From Lachnospiraceae bacterium OF09-6 (GTDB lineage: Bacteria; Bacillota; Clostridia; Lachnospirales; Lachnospiraceae), in the NCBI GenBank assembly GCA_003435055.1, contig QUMM01000027.1, positions 1 through 46,640 on the forward strand: DNA of 46,640 nucleotides. Reading direction: 5' to 3'. Both the position numbers and the translations under genes were made by a program. Positions 34,693 through 43,770 of this stretch are shown here, one piece after another (position 1 is the stretch's first letter; the number at the start of each line of letters is the position of its first letter). The notes under the pieces are model-generated. The model did no database searches and had not been told where the DNA came from. It was given only the letters and a program-made list of their open reading frames with translations.

Positions 34693-36042
34693 TCATCTTT
34701 CAAAAACAGGTATATCCGAAACATCCCGCTTTTCATTACGGATATAATCCTGATTATACGGGAATCTGGCAACCTTTGCGCGAACCTTCATCTGGCGGGT
34801 TCCCGGCGTTCCCCAGAGTATTTCAAGCTCCGTCCCTTCTTTGGCATATTCTGCGGAAATAAAGGCCAAAGAAATCATGCTGTTATAGGTATAAGAGATG
34901 ATTTTTCCGCTTGTGATCCCGATCTCCTTATCTGCAGCCAGCACCTTATCTGCCCGGTACTCAAAACCAAACTCTCTGACACAGAAATAGTATTCAAGAG
35001 CGCATGGTTTGGTAATATCCTCGCAGGGTTCCTCCCCAGGGCTGAGCATGGTTGCGAAGACTTCTGCCACATCCTTGGCGTTCCATTCCAGGGTTACGCA
35101 TTTTTTTTGTGGCTTTTTCGACATTTCAAGGAGGGCTTCTTTTCCAATGAAGTCATGATTATATTTAATCAGGAAATCCCATCCCACATCATAGGGAGTA
35201 ACAAAGCGAGCCTGAAGATCATCCCCCACACTTCCGAGAAGCCTTCGATTGAGATTGAACATGGATAACTGAGGCACTGTGCGCATATATTCTGTCATTT
35301 TCTCGCTGGTTTCCAGCCACGGAAGCGGATAGTGAAGATTGATATTCGGGAATCCGGCCTCCGTATGGTTAAACATGTTATAAGCCTGGAGCCCAAGCTT
35401 TCTTGCTCCCAGCTTTTCACCTGCCGCCCATACCAGATTATAGATCTCCGCATAATCCGCCATATCTCCGTGAATTTCATAAGCAAGGTTGCCGGACATG
35501 CCAAGCCGGATGATGCGTACCTGTTTTCCGTTTACCTCCTGGATTCTATGTCTGCCGAATTTGATGTCGTGAAGATTGGCCTGGAATGCGTTTTCCAGAA
35601 TCTCTAAGGACTTTTCACCGTCAATCTGGATAAAATATTCCTTTCCGCTCATGTTTTCGCCATGCACATCCAGATCTGATGTATTGACATAATAAGAGAT
35701 CACCGGATCAAGCCAGTAGGTTCTGTAACGATCTTCTCCGATACGGATTACAACGCCGTCTGTCAGAATCTGACCTTTCTCATTGCACATTACGGCATGG
35801 CGTATGCCGTTCATTCCCAGCGTGGTAAAATCATTTGTACAAACCTGTCCCATTAATTTAACGGCATCCGGTCCGTATACATCATAAATGGGGGATGTCA
35901 TAAGCGCCGTTCCAATCCATGCGCTGGTCTGATATGCCTTGATCTCATCCTCCACGCCCGTATAAGCATATGCCGTAATAAAAGATCCCTGTGGGAACAA
36001 TAAGGTGGCGCCTTCCAGCGCCGGATTCATCATTTCTGCCAT
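34693..36042 (-). CDS. GcvT-family (aminomethyltransferase / LigM-DesA-like) protein 1
   Basis: 449 residues, clearly longer than glycine-cleavage GcvT (about 365) and close to the THF-dependent O-demethylases LigM and DesA (about 460-470). The GcvT fold is evident: DVYGPDAVKLMGQVCTND, NEKGQILTDGVVIRIG, GMSGNLAYEIHG (the YEI glutamate usually contacts tetrahydrofolate), VGWDFLIKYNHDFIGKEAL and a C-terminal barrel (GKIISYTYNSMISLAFI). No glycine cleavage genes are near. It lies 20 bases after an NmrA-type gene. Likely role: moving a methyl or methylene group from an unknown substrate to THF. Confidence 0.8.
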   Translation of the reverse strand: MAEMMNPALEGATLLFPQGSFITAYAYTGVEDEIKAYQTSAWIGTALMTSPIYDVYGPDAVKLMGQVCTNDFTTLGMNGIRHAVMCNEKGQILTDGVVIRIGEDRYRTYWLDPVISYYVNTSDLDVHGENMSGKEYFIQIDGEKSLEILENAFQANLHDIKFGRHRIQEVNGKQVRIIRLGMSGNLAYEIHGDMADYAEIYNLVWAAGEKLGARKLGLQAYNMFNHTEAGFPNINLHYPLPWLETSEKMTEYMRTVPQLSMFNLNRRLLGSVGDDLQARFVTPYDVGWDFLIKYNHDFIGKEALLEMSKKPQKKCVTLEWNAKDVAEVFATMLSPGEEPCEDITKPCALEYYFCVREFGFEYRADKVLAADKEIGITSGKIISYTYNSMISLAFISAEYAKEGTELEILWGTPGTRQMKVRAKVARFPYNQDYIRNEKRDVSDIPVFER

Positions 36043-36062
36043 TTTTCGTCCTCCTACTGTTT

Positions 36063-37006
36063 TTAATTATCTGTAGATGTTCTTGTTCCGATTAAATGAT
36101 TTTCCATATCTTCAAACATTTCTCTTACCGTGATGGGCTTTTGCCCTGTCAGCTTTTCAAAATCATCTGTAAATGTACTCATTTGATTCAGACGGATTGC
36201 CCTGCCAAAGGACACCATTCCATCTGAGCAAAATGGAAAGTTCTTCGCCGTGTCCGCCCACATTTCCTCCGTTGTCCTTGGAACGCCGATGGAGTCAAAG
36301 AACTCATACATCTCATCATCGTTGATATATTGATATTCCGTCTTTTTACCCGTAACCTCCGAGGCGATTGCCATGTACTGTGCAATTGTCAGAAGCTCGG
36401 CTCCATTTATATCAACAATTCGATCTTCCCAATCAGACATTGCCGCACAGGCCGCCGCAAGCGCACAGTCATCCCTCGAAACAAATGCCATTTTCCCATC
36501 TCCCATGTTATTGCGATGATGCCGTTTGTATTTTCAACTGCTTCCACAAATGTGGAGACCATTGCTTCCGCATATTGGGAATCCCGAAGAATCAAATAAT
36601 GGATGGGCTGTTTTTTGATATACCCTTCGGTCCATACATGATCGTTTACTTCGTAAGCATTAATATCCTCATGTCCGGCTCCTACAATCGATGTATAAAC
36701 CAGTTTGTTTACACCTGCCGCCACAGCCGCATCAATTGCAATTTTATGTGCCGCTCTTCTTTTCGGTCCAACGAATGGCATGGAGATCAGAATAACTGTA
36801 TCCGCATCTTTAAATGCTTCCGTCAGTTTTTCCGCATTGTTAAAATCGGCAATTCTGGTTTCAATGCCCATTGCCTGGTATTTTTCAAGACCATTTTTTG
36901 TTGGAGCCGTAAAAATCAAAGCTTCATGAGGATATCTTTCCAGCAGTACACGGGCTGACCTGCTTCCAAAATTTCCGTCTACTCCATTTAACAATATCTT
37001 TTTCAT
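36063..37006 (-). CDS. NmrA-type NAD(P)-binding oxidoreductase, frameshifted in this sequence
   Basis: Start at ATG 37006 with AAAGGA upstream. The N-terminal half has the nucleotide-binding loop GVDGNFGSRSARVL, then ISMPFVGPKRR and VYTSIVGAGH, an atypical short-chain dehydrogenase of the NmrA/QOR2 type. The frame breaks near 36511 (TT where TTT is expected) and continues as NMGDGKMAFVSRDDCALA to 36063. Corrected length 314 residues, normal. First gene of the minus-strand unit with the GcvT-like gene. The substrate is unknown; a redox step in the same pathway is plausible. Confidence 0.8.
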
Positions 37007-37128
37007 AAAAAATAATCCTTTCAACTATATAGTTATAATATTAAAAAATCGATACCCCTTTATAGGATGCTCCCTCAGCTCTTTTTATTGCCTCCCTCCT
37101 TTTGTCTGAATTATATTATCTCCTCTCT

Positions 37129-37149
37129 AACTGTCGGCGCCTGAACAGT
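37129..37149. promoter_or_regulatory. GTCGGCGCCTGAACAG operator-like site, copy 1
   Basis: A 21-bp GC-rich element in an AT-rich gap between the NmrA gene (minus) and the PucR-type regulator (plus). Twenty of 21 bases recur at 41587-41607, upstream of the second unit. The ends CTGT and ACAG form a partial dyad. Likely the binding site of the PucR-type regulator. Confidence 0.65.
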
Positions 37150-37255
37150 GTTTCCTATATATTCATAGTAAAGCAGTTGCCATCTCCCGTCATCAGTTAT
37201 ATAATTCATTTATACCGTCTTTTTTCGTCAAAAATAACCAAAGGAGTATTTTGCA

Positions 37256-38802
37256 ATGAAATCTATGAGCATTTCTGTCATCCTTGACTGGATTCCTGAT
37301 AAATACAGGATTTTTTATAAATCTACGGGCTTAGATCAATTATTCCGGCATGCCCGCATGTTTGATGATTCCATGGAAATAATCGATAATGATTTTCTGT
37401 ATTTAACACAAGAGAGCTCTTTCCTTGATAGGGAATGGGATATACGTAAGCCCCGGTTCCTAATTTTCTGTACCAAAACCGGATCAAAGGAAGGACAGAT
37501 AAACCCTTCCTGGATGGAGCATGCCGCCATCTTATATACGGACGAGCCTTTTCATAAGGTATTCCGTGAGTTTCTGGATATTTTTGATAAGTACTATGCC
37601 TGGTATGAGCAATGCCTAAATATAATTATCGAAAACAAAGACGTTTCAGATCTGCTTGATTATGCGGCCACCTTTCTTTGCAACCCGATTGCCCTTTTTC
37701 TCCAACCGGAAAGCTGCTGCATTATACCGGGAAATTTCAGGAAAAAATCGAGGGAACTCTCTGGGACGAGGTTATCAATTTCGGCTTTACACCGACAGAA
37801 TCCATATATCCTGACGAACACCAGAGAGTTATGCAGGAAATTCACAGCGGAAACCGCTTAATCTCCAGCGTCTTTCGTCAGGATCCATCCCATCACTCTC
37901 TGACCGCTCCGCTTTATTTTGAGGGAAAAAACTTTGGAGCATTCGGTACGACAGATATGAACGGTCCCTTTACGGAAGCACAAAAGGCTTTGTTATTAGA
38001 AGTCGTTCATTTTACAGAGCTTGCTATGAATCACCAGATTCAGCCTTTTCTTTTGCAGGATGAAGAAAACTATTATGTTATACGGCTTTTACAGGGATAT
38101 CCGGCAGATGAGCTTTCTACCTCTTATTATCTCCAAGCCAGAAATTATACGAACGAGGATATTTGGTATCTTTATCAATTTTCCCTTCCGGAATCTGACG
38201 TCTCGGATACCCGTCAGTCTGCCTATATTCATCAGATAAAAAACATTCTGCCTCATGGAGTTGTCCTCTATTTTGAACATTCTATTGTTGCGGTTTGCCG
38301 CAGGCGGGATTTTGATCCTGATTATGAAAAATCATACGCCGCACTGGAGGATTTGCTAAAACGGCTTTCCCTTAAGGTCTATATAAGCACCCGTTTTTTT
38401 AGATTCACGGAGCTTTCCATGGCATATGAACAATGCAGGCTTATGAAATCTTACCCTTTGGAGCCTCAAAAACATATTCAAAGGTTTGATGAAGCCTTTC
38501 CACATGTTTTATATGGTGTCCTTAAGGAAAAAAACTCCTTGCCGGGCTTCTGCCACCCAGCTGTTTTATCCCTGTGGCAAAGCCATATGGAGCAGGATCT
38601 CACACTCATTCATAATTTAAAATGCTATCTTATCAACGGAAGAAATATAGCGGAGACTGCCCGGACGCTTCATCTTCATAGAAACACCTTGATCTACCGG
38701 CTACGAAAAATCGAAGACCTGCTCCATATTTCACTGGATTACCTGGATGAAAATATGCTTCTCTATTTATTAATATCCTGCTTCATCTGCGAAACACTCT
38801 AA
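37256..38802 (+). CDS. PucR/CdaR-type transcriptional regulator, frameshifted in this sequence
   Basis: Start at ATG 37256 with AAAGGAG upstream. The 5' frame (SVILDWIPDKYRIFYKSTG...LLDYAATFLCNPIALF) ends in unrelated residues. The second frame takes over at FSPTGKLLHYTGKFQEKIEG and runs to 38802, ending with the PucR helix-turn-helix (INGRNIAETARTLHLHRNTLIYRLRKIEDLL). A T5 run at 37695-37699, where T6 is expected, explains the break; corrected length is 515 residues. PucR-type regulators activate catabolic genes on sensing a substrate. Divergent from the NmrA gene across the repeated operator. Confidence 0.85.
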
Positions 38803-38887
38803 TTTGGACATCCTCCTATGCTTGAAATTTGGCTTGCGACAGCAATTTCATTGCAACATAGGAAGATTTTCATTTATTTTGTGATTC

Positions 38888-40093
38888 TTACTTTTGATTG
38901 TTTCCAAACTGAGGGAGTAACAGCCCACAGAGGAACATAATTACCATACATATGGATGCAAGCATAAACAACAAACTATAATTTTCTCCCGCAATCGGTG
39001 TTAAGATATAAGTTGGAATCAAAACAGCTCCAAGAAGCTGTAATGTAGAGATGACACCCGCCGCACTTCCTGCATATTTAGTTCCAAGTCCTTCTAACAA
39101 AACCGGTGCGGAAAGGAAAATAGGCATTGACGCTCCAAGCACAATCCCAGTATAAAGAACCAGTATGTGTAAAACGAATATAGACGGAAATCTCCAACAC
39201 ATAATAATTCCGGCAAAACTCAACACGGCAGCTCCTGATACAAACACTTTAACATTTTTGATTTTAGAGAATACAATGGGACCTGTAATAGAACCAATAC
39301 AATTTCCCAATGTCAACATAGATGCAATCGTACCACATACTTTCAAATCTATTCCATACATGGTCTGCAATGCTACCGGCATAAAAGTGGATAAAGTTAC
39401 CGTACTGCCAAGAATCATCATAATGCAAATAGAAACCAGCCATATACCTTTATTAGAAAGTACTACCTTAAGAGAATCCCCAATGGAAGGTTGATTTTCC
39501 TGATCTATCTTCTCCCTTTCTTCCATTGTATCCTCTGGTCTATCTTTCACAAAAAGCAACCATAAAACAAATACACTAATACAGAATATTGCTGATACAA
39601 TAAAAGCAGATGTCCTACTATCAAACAAAACTGCCGTCGTTGCTGTCGCAAAGGCTCCCGGAAGTTGTCCGCAAAATGCAAATATGCCCATCAAAATCCC
39701 TAGCTTTTCCTGCTCAAACCAACTTGCAGTAATCTTGGATGCATTAATATTGACAAACATATTGGAGAAACCGGTTAATGCCATGCAAAGAAAAAATGGC
39801 ATATAGCTATTTGCAAAAACTCTCCCAATCATTCCAATTCCAGCTATAACAAATGAAATATTAATGACTTTCTTTGAACCAACCTTGTCAGAAATCATTC
39901 CTCCTACAAAACTCAAGAAAATTGCTACAATCATAGGCGCCGTAAATAAAGATGAAAACTGCGATGTTGTAAGTCCAAAAGATTGTATTAGTTCCGGGGC
40001 ATACACGGATAACTGGTATTGTGCATAACTTCCCGGCATATATGCAAGACACATAATCGTAAATACCAGCCATTTTCTATTTTTTTTACTCAT
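38888..40093 (-). CDS. MFS transporter of the GcvT-like cluster
   Basis: 401 residues from the ATG at 40093 (GGGAG, 5 bases upstream). Twelve membrane helices; GGMISDKVGSKKVINIS is the conserved loop between helices 2 and 3, and a longer charged loop (KDRPEDTMEEREKIDQENQ) separates the halves. It resembles uptake carriers for organic anions. It lies 11 bases after the second GcvT-like gene, in the same unit, so it probably imports the substrate of these enzymes. Confidence 0.88.
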   Translation of the reverse strand: MSKKNRKWLVFTIMCLAYMPGSYAQYQLSVYAPELIQSFGLTTSQFSSLFTAPMIVAIFLSFVGGMISDKVGSKKVINISFVIAGIGMIGRVFANSYMPFFLCMALTGFSNMFVNINASKITASWFEQEKLGILMGIFAFCGQLPGAFATATTAVLFDSRTSAFIVSAIFCISVFVLWLLFVKDRPEDTMEEREKIDQENQPSIGDSLKVVLSNKGIWLVSICIMMILGSTVTLSTFMPVALQTMYGIDLKVCGTIASMLTLGNCIGSITGPIVFSKIKNVKVFVSGAAVLSFAGIIMCWRFPSIFVLHILVLYTGIVLGASMPIFLSAPVLLEGLGTKYAGSAAGVISTLQLLGAVLIPTYILTPIAGENYSLLFMLASICMVIMFLCGLLLPQFGNNQK

Positions 40094-40104
40094 GGAAACT
40101 CCCT

Positions 40105-41420
40105 TCATTCTTCAAAGCCATACGGACAAGAACTAATATCATAATCTTTATTCTCAACCAGATCATTTAATGGAAATTTTGCAATTACTGCACGGATATC
40201 CTTTATACGCTTTCCATAATCGCCCCATTTTACAATCACTTCTTCGCGCTCTTTGGCATATTCCATATCTATGGTACATTCAGAAATCATTTTATGATAA
40301 TGGGAACTATATACCGCACTACTGGATAAACCAATAACCTTGCCATCCTTGTGGTAACATAGTCCTGATGTCCTCCACACATGCCCGGAACGCAACAAGG
40401 ATACTCCATCTGCTTATAAGGCTCCCCCTCTCCATACAAAGATGCCTGTACATCTAAAATATCTTCCGGATTCCAAATTAAAGATACAATCATCTTTTGA
40501 GGATTTGACATTTCTTTCTCAAGAGCTTTTCTTCCAATAAAGTCATGATCCAATTTTGCCATCCATTGCCAGCCAACCTCTACCGGCGTACGGAAACGTG
40601 CACGAAGATTCTCTGATTCAACACTTCCAGTATATGAAATATTTGCAGGTAACATTTCTACAACCTTCGGATCTTTATAGGAAGCGCTCTCAAATGATAC
40701 CGTAACTTGCGGATATCCTCCAAAAGCATGATTCACCGGATAACTCCGCCATCCAAGCCTCTTTAATCCCATAGGTTTTCCGATCTCATAAGCCGCATGA
40801 TATACATTGGGACCATCTTCTTTTAAACCACGAATTTCATATGCAAGTGTTCCACTCATCCCAATCCTGTTCACTTCCACTTCAATATTCAGTCCCGGAA
40901 TACTTACCTTACGAAATTGCAAAAATGCTAGATCATGAAGATTCGTATTCGTAAGTTTTTCTATAATTGTTAATGACTTTGGTCCTGAAAATTGAAAGAC
41001 AAAGATATCACGCATGGTCATTTTCACATCATAAGCACCAGTCTCCAACAGTTTCATTGCTGCAAATGGAAGTGCAGCCGTAATCCGATATGTATTATCG
41101 TCGTCTTTCATACTAAGACAATGAGCTGCTATCAATCCTTCTTCATCAAGCATAACCAAATGTTTATTTTTTCCGTTTTTCCATTTGCTGATGTTATTCA
41201 TACAAAGTTTTGATAGAAACGCCTGTGCATCTTTTCCTTGGAATGTAATTTCAGCCCCACTAATCCCTGCATGAATATAACATGTTTCTGCCCACGATTT
41301 ACAAGTTTCATACCAAGGATCAGCCTCCCAAGTATAAAGATTCCCAATATTCTGAAAATAGGTTAAAACATCTTTATACTTGGGCTCATAATCTACTCTC
41401 GCTCCAATATAATTCTCCAC
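40105..41420 (-). CDS. GcvT-family (LigM/DesA-like) protein 2, frameshifted in this sequence
   Basis: The frame from 41420 carries the GcvT fold (GISGAEITFQGKDAQAFLSKL, RIGMSGTLAYEIRG, EVGWQWMAKLDHDFIGRKAL) and stops at 40287. The C-terminal barrel continues in the next frame: HVWRTSGLCYHKDGKVIG, SECTIDMEYAKEREEVIVKW, to 40105. One G missing from a GGGG run at about 40384-40386 accounts for this; corrected length 438 residues, like protein 1. The two proteins share the layout but have low identity, so they may act on different substrates or form a pair. The MFS gene follows. Confidence 0.82.
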
Positions 41421-41430
41421 TACACTTTCC

Positions 41431-41548
41431 TCCTTATTCCGCTAATACCCCAAATCATTCCCAGCTCTGTTCCCTCTTTTGCATAGTCCGGGTTGATAAA
41501 GCCCAGTGAAATCTTGCTGTTGTAATGATAAGAAATAATCCCACTTTT
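41431..41548 (-). pseudogene. C-terminal fragment of a third GcvT-like gene
   Basis: About 38 codons encode SGIISYHYNSKISLGFINPDY and AKEGTELGMIWGIS, matching the C-terminus of protein 1 (GKIISYTYNSMISLAFI, AKEGTELEILWGTPG) better than that of protein 2. It lies 10 bases upstream of protein 2, and the operator-like site follows about 40 bases beyond. A deletion removed the rest of the gene and joined its end to the promoter region. Confidence 0.8.
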
Positions 41549-41586
41549 TTTAATCTTGCATCACAATTATTTACTCAAATTTTCTT

Positions 41587-41607
41587 AACCGTCGGCGCCT
41601 GAACAGT
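41587..41607. promoter_or_regulatory. GTCGGCGCCTGAACAG operator-like site, copy 2
   Basis: Same element as 37129-37149 with one change. The following bases to about 41700 also resemble the leader of the PucR-type gene (37150-37240), including GTTATATGATTCA and CCTTTTTCGTTA, but no regulator frame follows. From 41700 to 41886 I see only AT-rich sequence without a gene. Confidence 0.65.
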
Positions 41608-41886
41608 CACATTTGATATTTATATTCTAAAACGATTGATCATCTTTGTCATTGGTTATATGATTCAACTACTAATACCTTTTTCGTTATTTTTAACCCG
41701 ATTAGATAATCTTATAAAAAAATACATTCATCCATTATTCTTGATTCACTTTAAAATACTACAAAGTTTTTATGACCTCTTCATAATTGATATATCGTTT
41801 ATTCAATCAAATCTCTTTGAAACCTCAACAAAAATTTTATATATTTAACCAATGGCATATCCATACTAAATCGTGATCGACGTGAA

Positions 41887-42353
41887 TCAGCACCGCCAGA
41901 TTGATGCATGTCCCATTCGGTCTGCGATTGCTAATACCGTAAATCCCATATTAATCAATAACGATACATGGGAATGTCTCAAATCATGCACACGGATTCG
42001 CTTCACCCCAGATATTTTTGAGCCTCTATTCATTTCATGATGCAGATAAGATTTGGAAATTGTGAAAATCCGTTCGTCCTCTTTCGGCTCATACAGCATT
42101 TTCAGGTAATCCTGCATCTCATCACACAAAAACTGCGGCATCTTAATAGTTCGATTACTTTTTAATGTCTTTGGCGGTGTAATCACATCTTCCCGGTGCA
42201 GTCTCTGATAGGACTTGTTAATCCGTAGTGTATGCGTTTCAAGCTTCTCGTTTTGTAGGAAATCCTCTTTTGGATGGCTGGTGCGTTTCTCCTGTCCAAT
42301 CAGTATAACGATAGACCACTCGCCACTTCCCAGTGACATTATCTTTGTAAATA
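41887..42353 (-). pseudogene. Tyrosine recombinase (integrase) remnant
   Basis: The 5' piece (GKWRVVYRYTDWTG, then KRGFPTKREA) is the N-terminal arm-binding domain, in one frame. The other frame carries part of the catalytic domain (KTLKSNRTIKMPQFLCDEM, RIRVHDLRHSHVSLLINMGF, IADRMGHASI). The core-binding domain between them is deleted. The C-terminus stops after GHASIW, so the last histidine/tryptophan box and the catalytic tyrosine are gone. It cannot recombine DNA. The order integrase-excisionase-XRE matches the control end of an integrative element. Confidence 0.85.
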
Positions 42354-42379
42354 CTCACACAAATTCTCCTCTCTTTCTC

Positions 42380-42538
42380 TTACATTTCGCTGTAACATAC
42401 TTTTTTGCGGAAATAATTAGTGTTTACTCTGCCAGCTACCGTAAGATAACCCAGCTTCTGTAATTCTTCATTTAGCTGTTTGACAATCTTATAAGCATAA
42501 GACTTGGAAACTCCCAGTTCCGCTGCAACTTCTTCTAA
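42380..42538 (-). pseudogene. Excisionase remnant (copy 2)
   Basis: Carries the C-terminal part EELQKLGYLTVAGRVNTNYF and upstream VEEVAAELGVSKSYAYKI, close to the gene at 32661. The N-terminal codons are missing: the sequence joins directly at 42538 to the 3' part of an XRE gene. A deletion of roughly 0.6 kb removed both starts and the promoter between them. Confidence 0.8.
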
Positions 42539-42669
42539 TCAGCAAGGAAGAATATGATGAATGGAGATATAAGTATCCGGAACTGGATACTTACCAGAAA
42601 CGTGCCAAGATACCATCTCAGGAATTGAGTGATTACCTCGTAAAAGAATTGACTAAAAAAGAAAAATAA
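42539..42669 (+). pseudogene. 3' remnant of the XRE regulator (copy 2)
   Basis: Matches 33468-33596 closely, with scattered substitutions, and encodes SKEEYDEWRYKYPELD and the family end. The 5' three quarters, including the HTH, are gone. The terminator hairpin is kept at about 42675-42735. Confidence 0.85.
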
Positions 42670-42777
42670 GGAAAAAGAAAACCTTACCGATATTCAGTTT
42701 TTTTACTTCTGAAAATCAGTAAGGTTTCTTTATATACGTTATGAAATAAAATTTTATCTTTTGAATAATCAAAAAAT

Positions 42778-42795
42778 GTTGCCATTTTGTTGCCA
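42778..42795. repeat. Two GTTGCCA repeats, 11-bp period (right set)
   Basis: GTTGCCA at 42778-42784 and 42789-42795, the partner of the pair at 33705-33722. From here to 43044 no gene was seen. Confidence 0.65.
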
Positions 42796-43044
42796 GTCAC
42801 TAAGCAAATTTGTTTGCGACCCGCATAAATACTGGCATCTTATGATTGTGTGGATTATTCAAACTCGCAAATAAAATCTTGGCACTATACTTTTTAGTAT
42901 TAGTATTATGGTTCTGTTTGGTTTTATATGTGTCCTACTGTCCTAAATCCATAGGCTGTACTGAACTTGTTTTCATTAATCCAAATTATTACTTTATCCA
43001 TAATTGTGCTTCCTCATGCACCGGCTTTTTAAGTATTATAAATC

Positions 43045-43344
43045 TTACTCAAAAATCCTTGTAATGTCCTGATACCTATTAATCACACGATAAATCTCTA
43101 CATACTCTTTTCCTATCTTGTAGATAATCACATAATCTTCCCATATCGCATATTTATAGTCCGTCCGAAAGCTGACTCGTTTTGAAAGATCTGACCCCAT
43201 TCCAGGAAACATCTGAAGGTTTTCAAATTTACCGTAAATTTCCTTTATGGTCTTTGCTGCATACTCTTCATTATCTTCGGCAATGTAATCCCGGATATTC
43301 TTAAGATCCTTTGCAACAATCGGATTGATCCGCAATTTTAACAT
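43045..43344 (-). CDS. RelE/ParE-family toxin
   Basis: 99 residues from the ATG at 43344, one base after the antitoxin stop, with GGGGGA upstream. The ParE/RelE fold is seen in INPIVAKDLKNIRDYIAEDN, YKYAIWEDYVIIYKI and EIYRVINRYQDITRIF. These toxins inhibit gyrase (ParE) or cut mRNA at ribosomes (RelE); which applies is not clear. Second gene of a Phd/ParE-type module. Confidence 0.9.
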   Translation of the reverse strand: MLKLRINPIVAKDLKNIRDYIAEDNEEYAAKTIKEIYGKFENLQMFPGMGSDLSKRVSFRTDYKYAIWEDYVIIYKIGKEYVEIYRVINRYQDITRIFE

Positions 43345-43345
43345 C

Positions 43346-43594
43346 TTATTCCCCCACAAGTGCTTTCAGTTCGTCCAGATTCAACCAACCTTCGCCATCT
43401 TTCACTGCTTCTTCAGCTTCCTGCAGCTTCAGGAGAAGCTTTTTCTCTGCACGATCGCGCTCATAGTCTTCAATATCCATAACTACAAAACGTCCTCTGC
43501 CATTCTTTGTCAGATATACTGGTTCTCCTTTATGACAGTTCTTCAGAACTTCATTATAATTTCTCAAATCAGACACTGGTAAAATATTTGCCAT
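43346..43594 (-). CDS. Phd/YefM-family antitoxin
   Basis: 82 residues. N-terminal Phd/YefM DNA-binding domain (ILPVSDLRNYNEVLKNCHKGEPVYLTKNG, RFVVMDIEDYERD) and a charged C-terminal tail (EAVKDGEGWLNLDELKAL) that would wrap the toxin. First gene of the pair; it binds its own promoter in known systems. Confidence 0.92.
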   Translation of the reverse strand: MANILPVSDLRNYNEVLKNCHKGEPVYLTKNGRGRFVVMDIEDYERDRAEKKLLLKLQEAEEAVKDGEGWLNLDELKALVGE

Positions 43595-43770
43595 ATTTTT
43601 TCAGCTCCTTTCCTTGATAAAGCGGACATTCGCATTCGCTTCTCGCTCATGAGCACAACCTACTATGCAGTCCATATTCATATTGTTTCTGTTACTTTTA
43701 TTATACACAAAAAGCTGTAAAATTCAACGTAGATTTTTACAGCTTTTCTATCTCTATATATTTTTACAAA

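Noticed and set aside
34693..36042. Glycine cleavage system T protein
   Set aside because: Too long, and no gcvH or gcvP nearby; the cluster partners point to a different substrate.
36330..36958. Plus-strand open frames opposite the NmrA gene
   Set aside because: Antisense shadows; the minus-strand frames match a known fold once one base is restored.
41636..41848. Hydrophobic 70-residue plus-strand frame
   Set aside because: AT-rich DNA that aligns in its first part with the PucR leader; no ribosome site.
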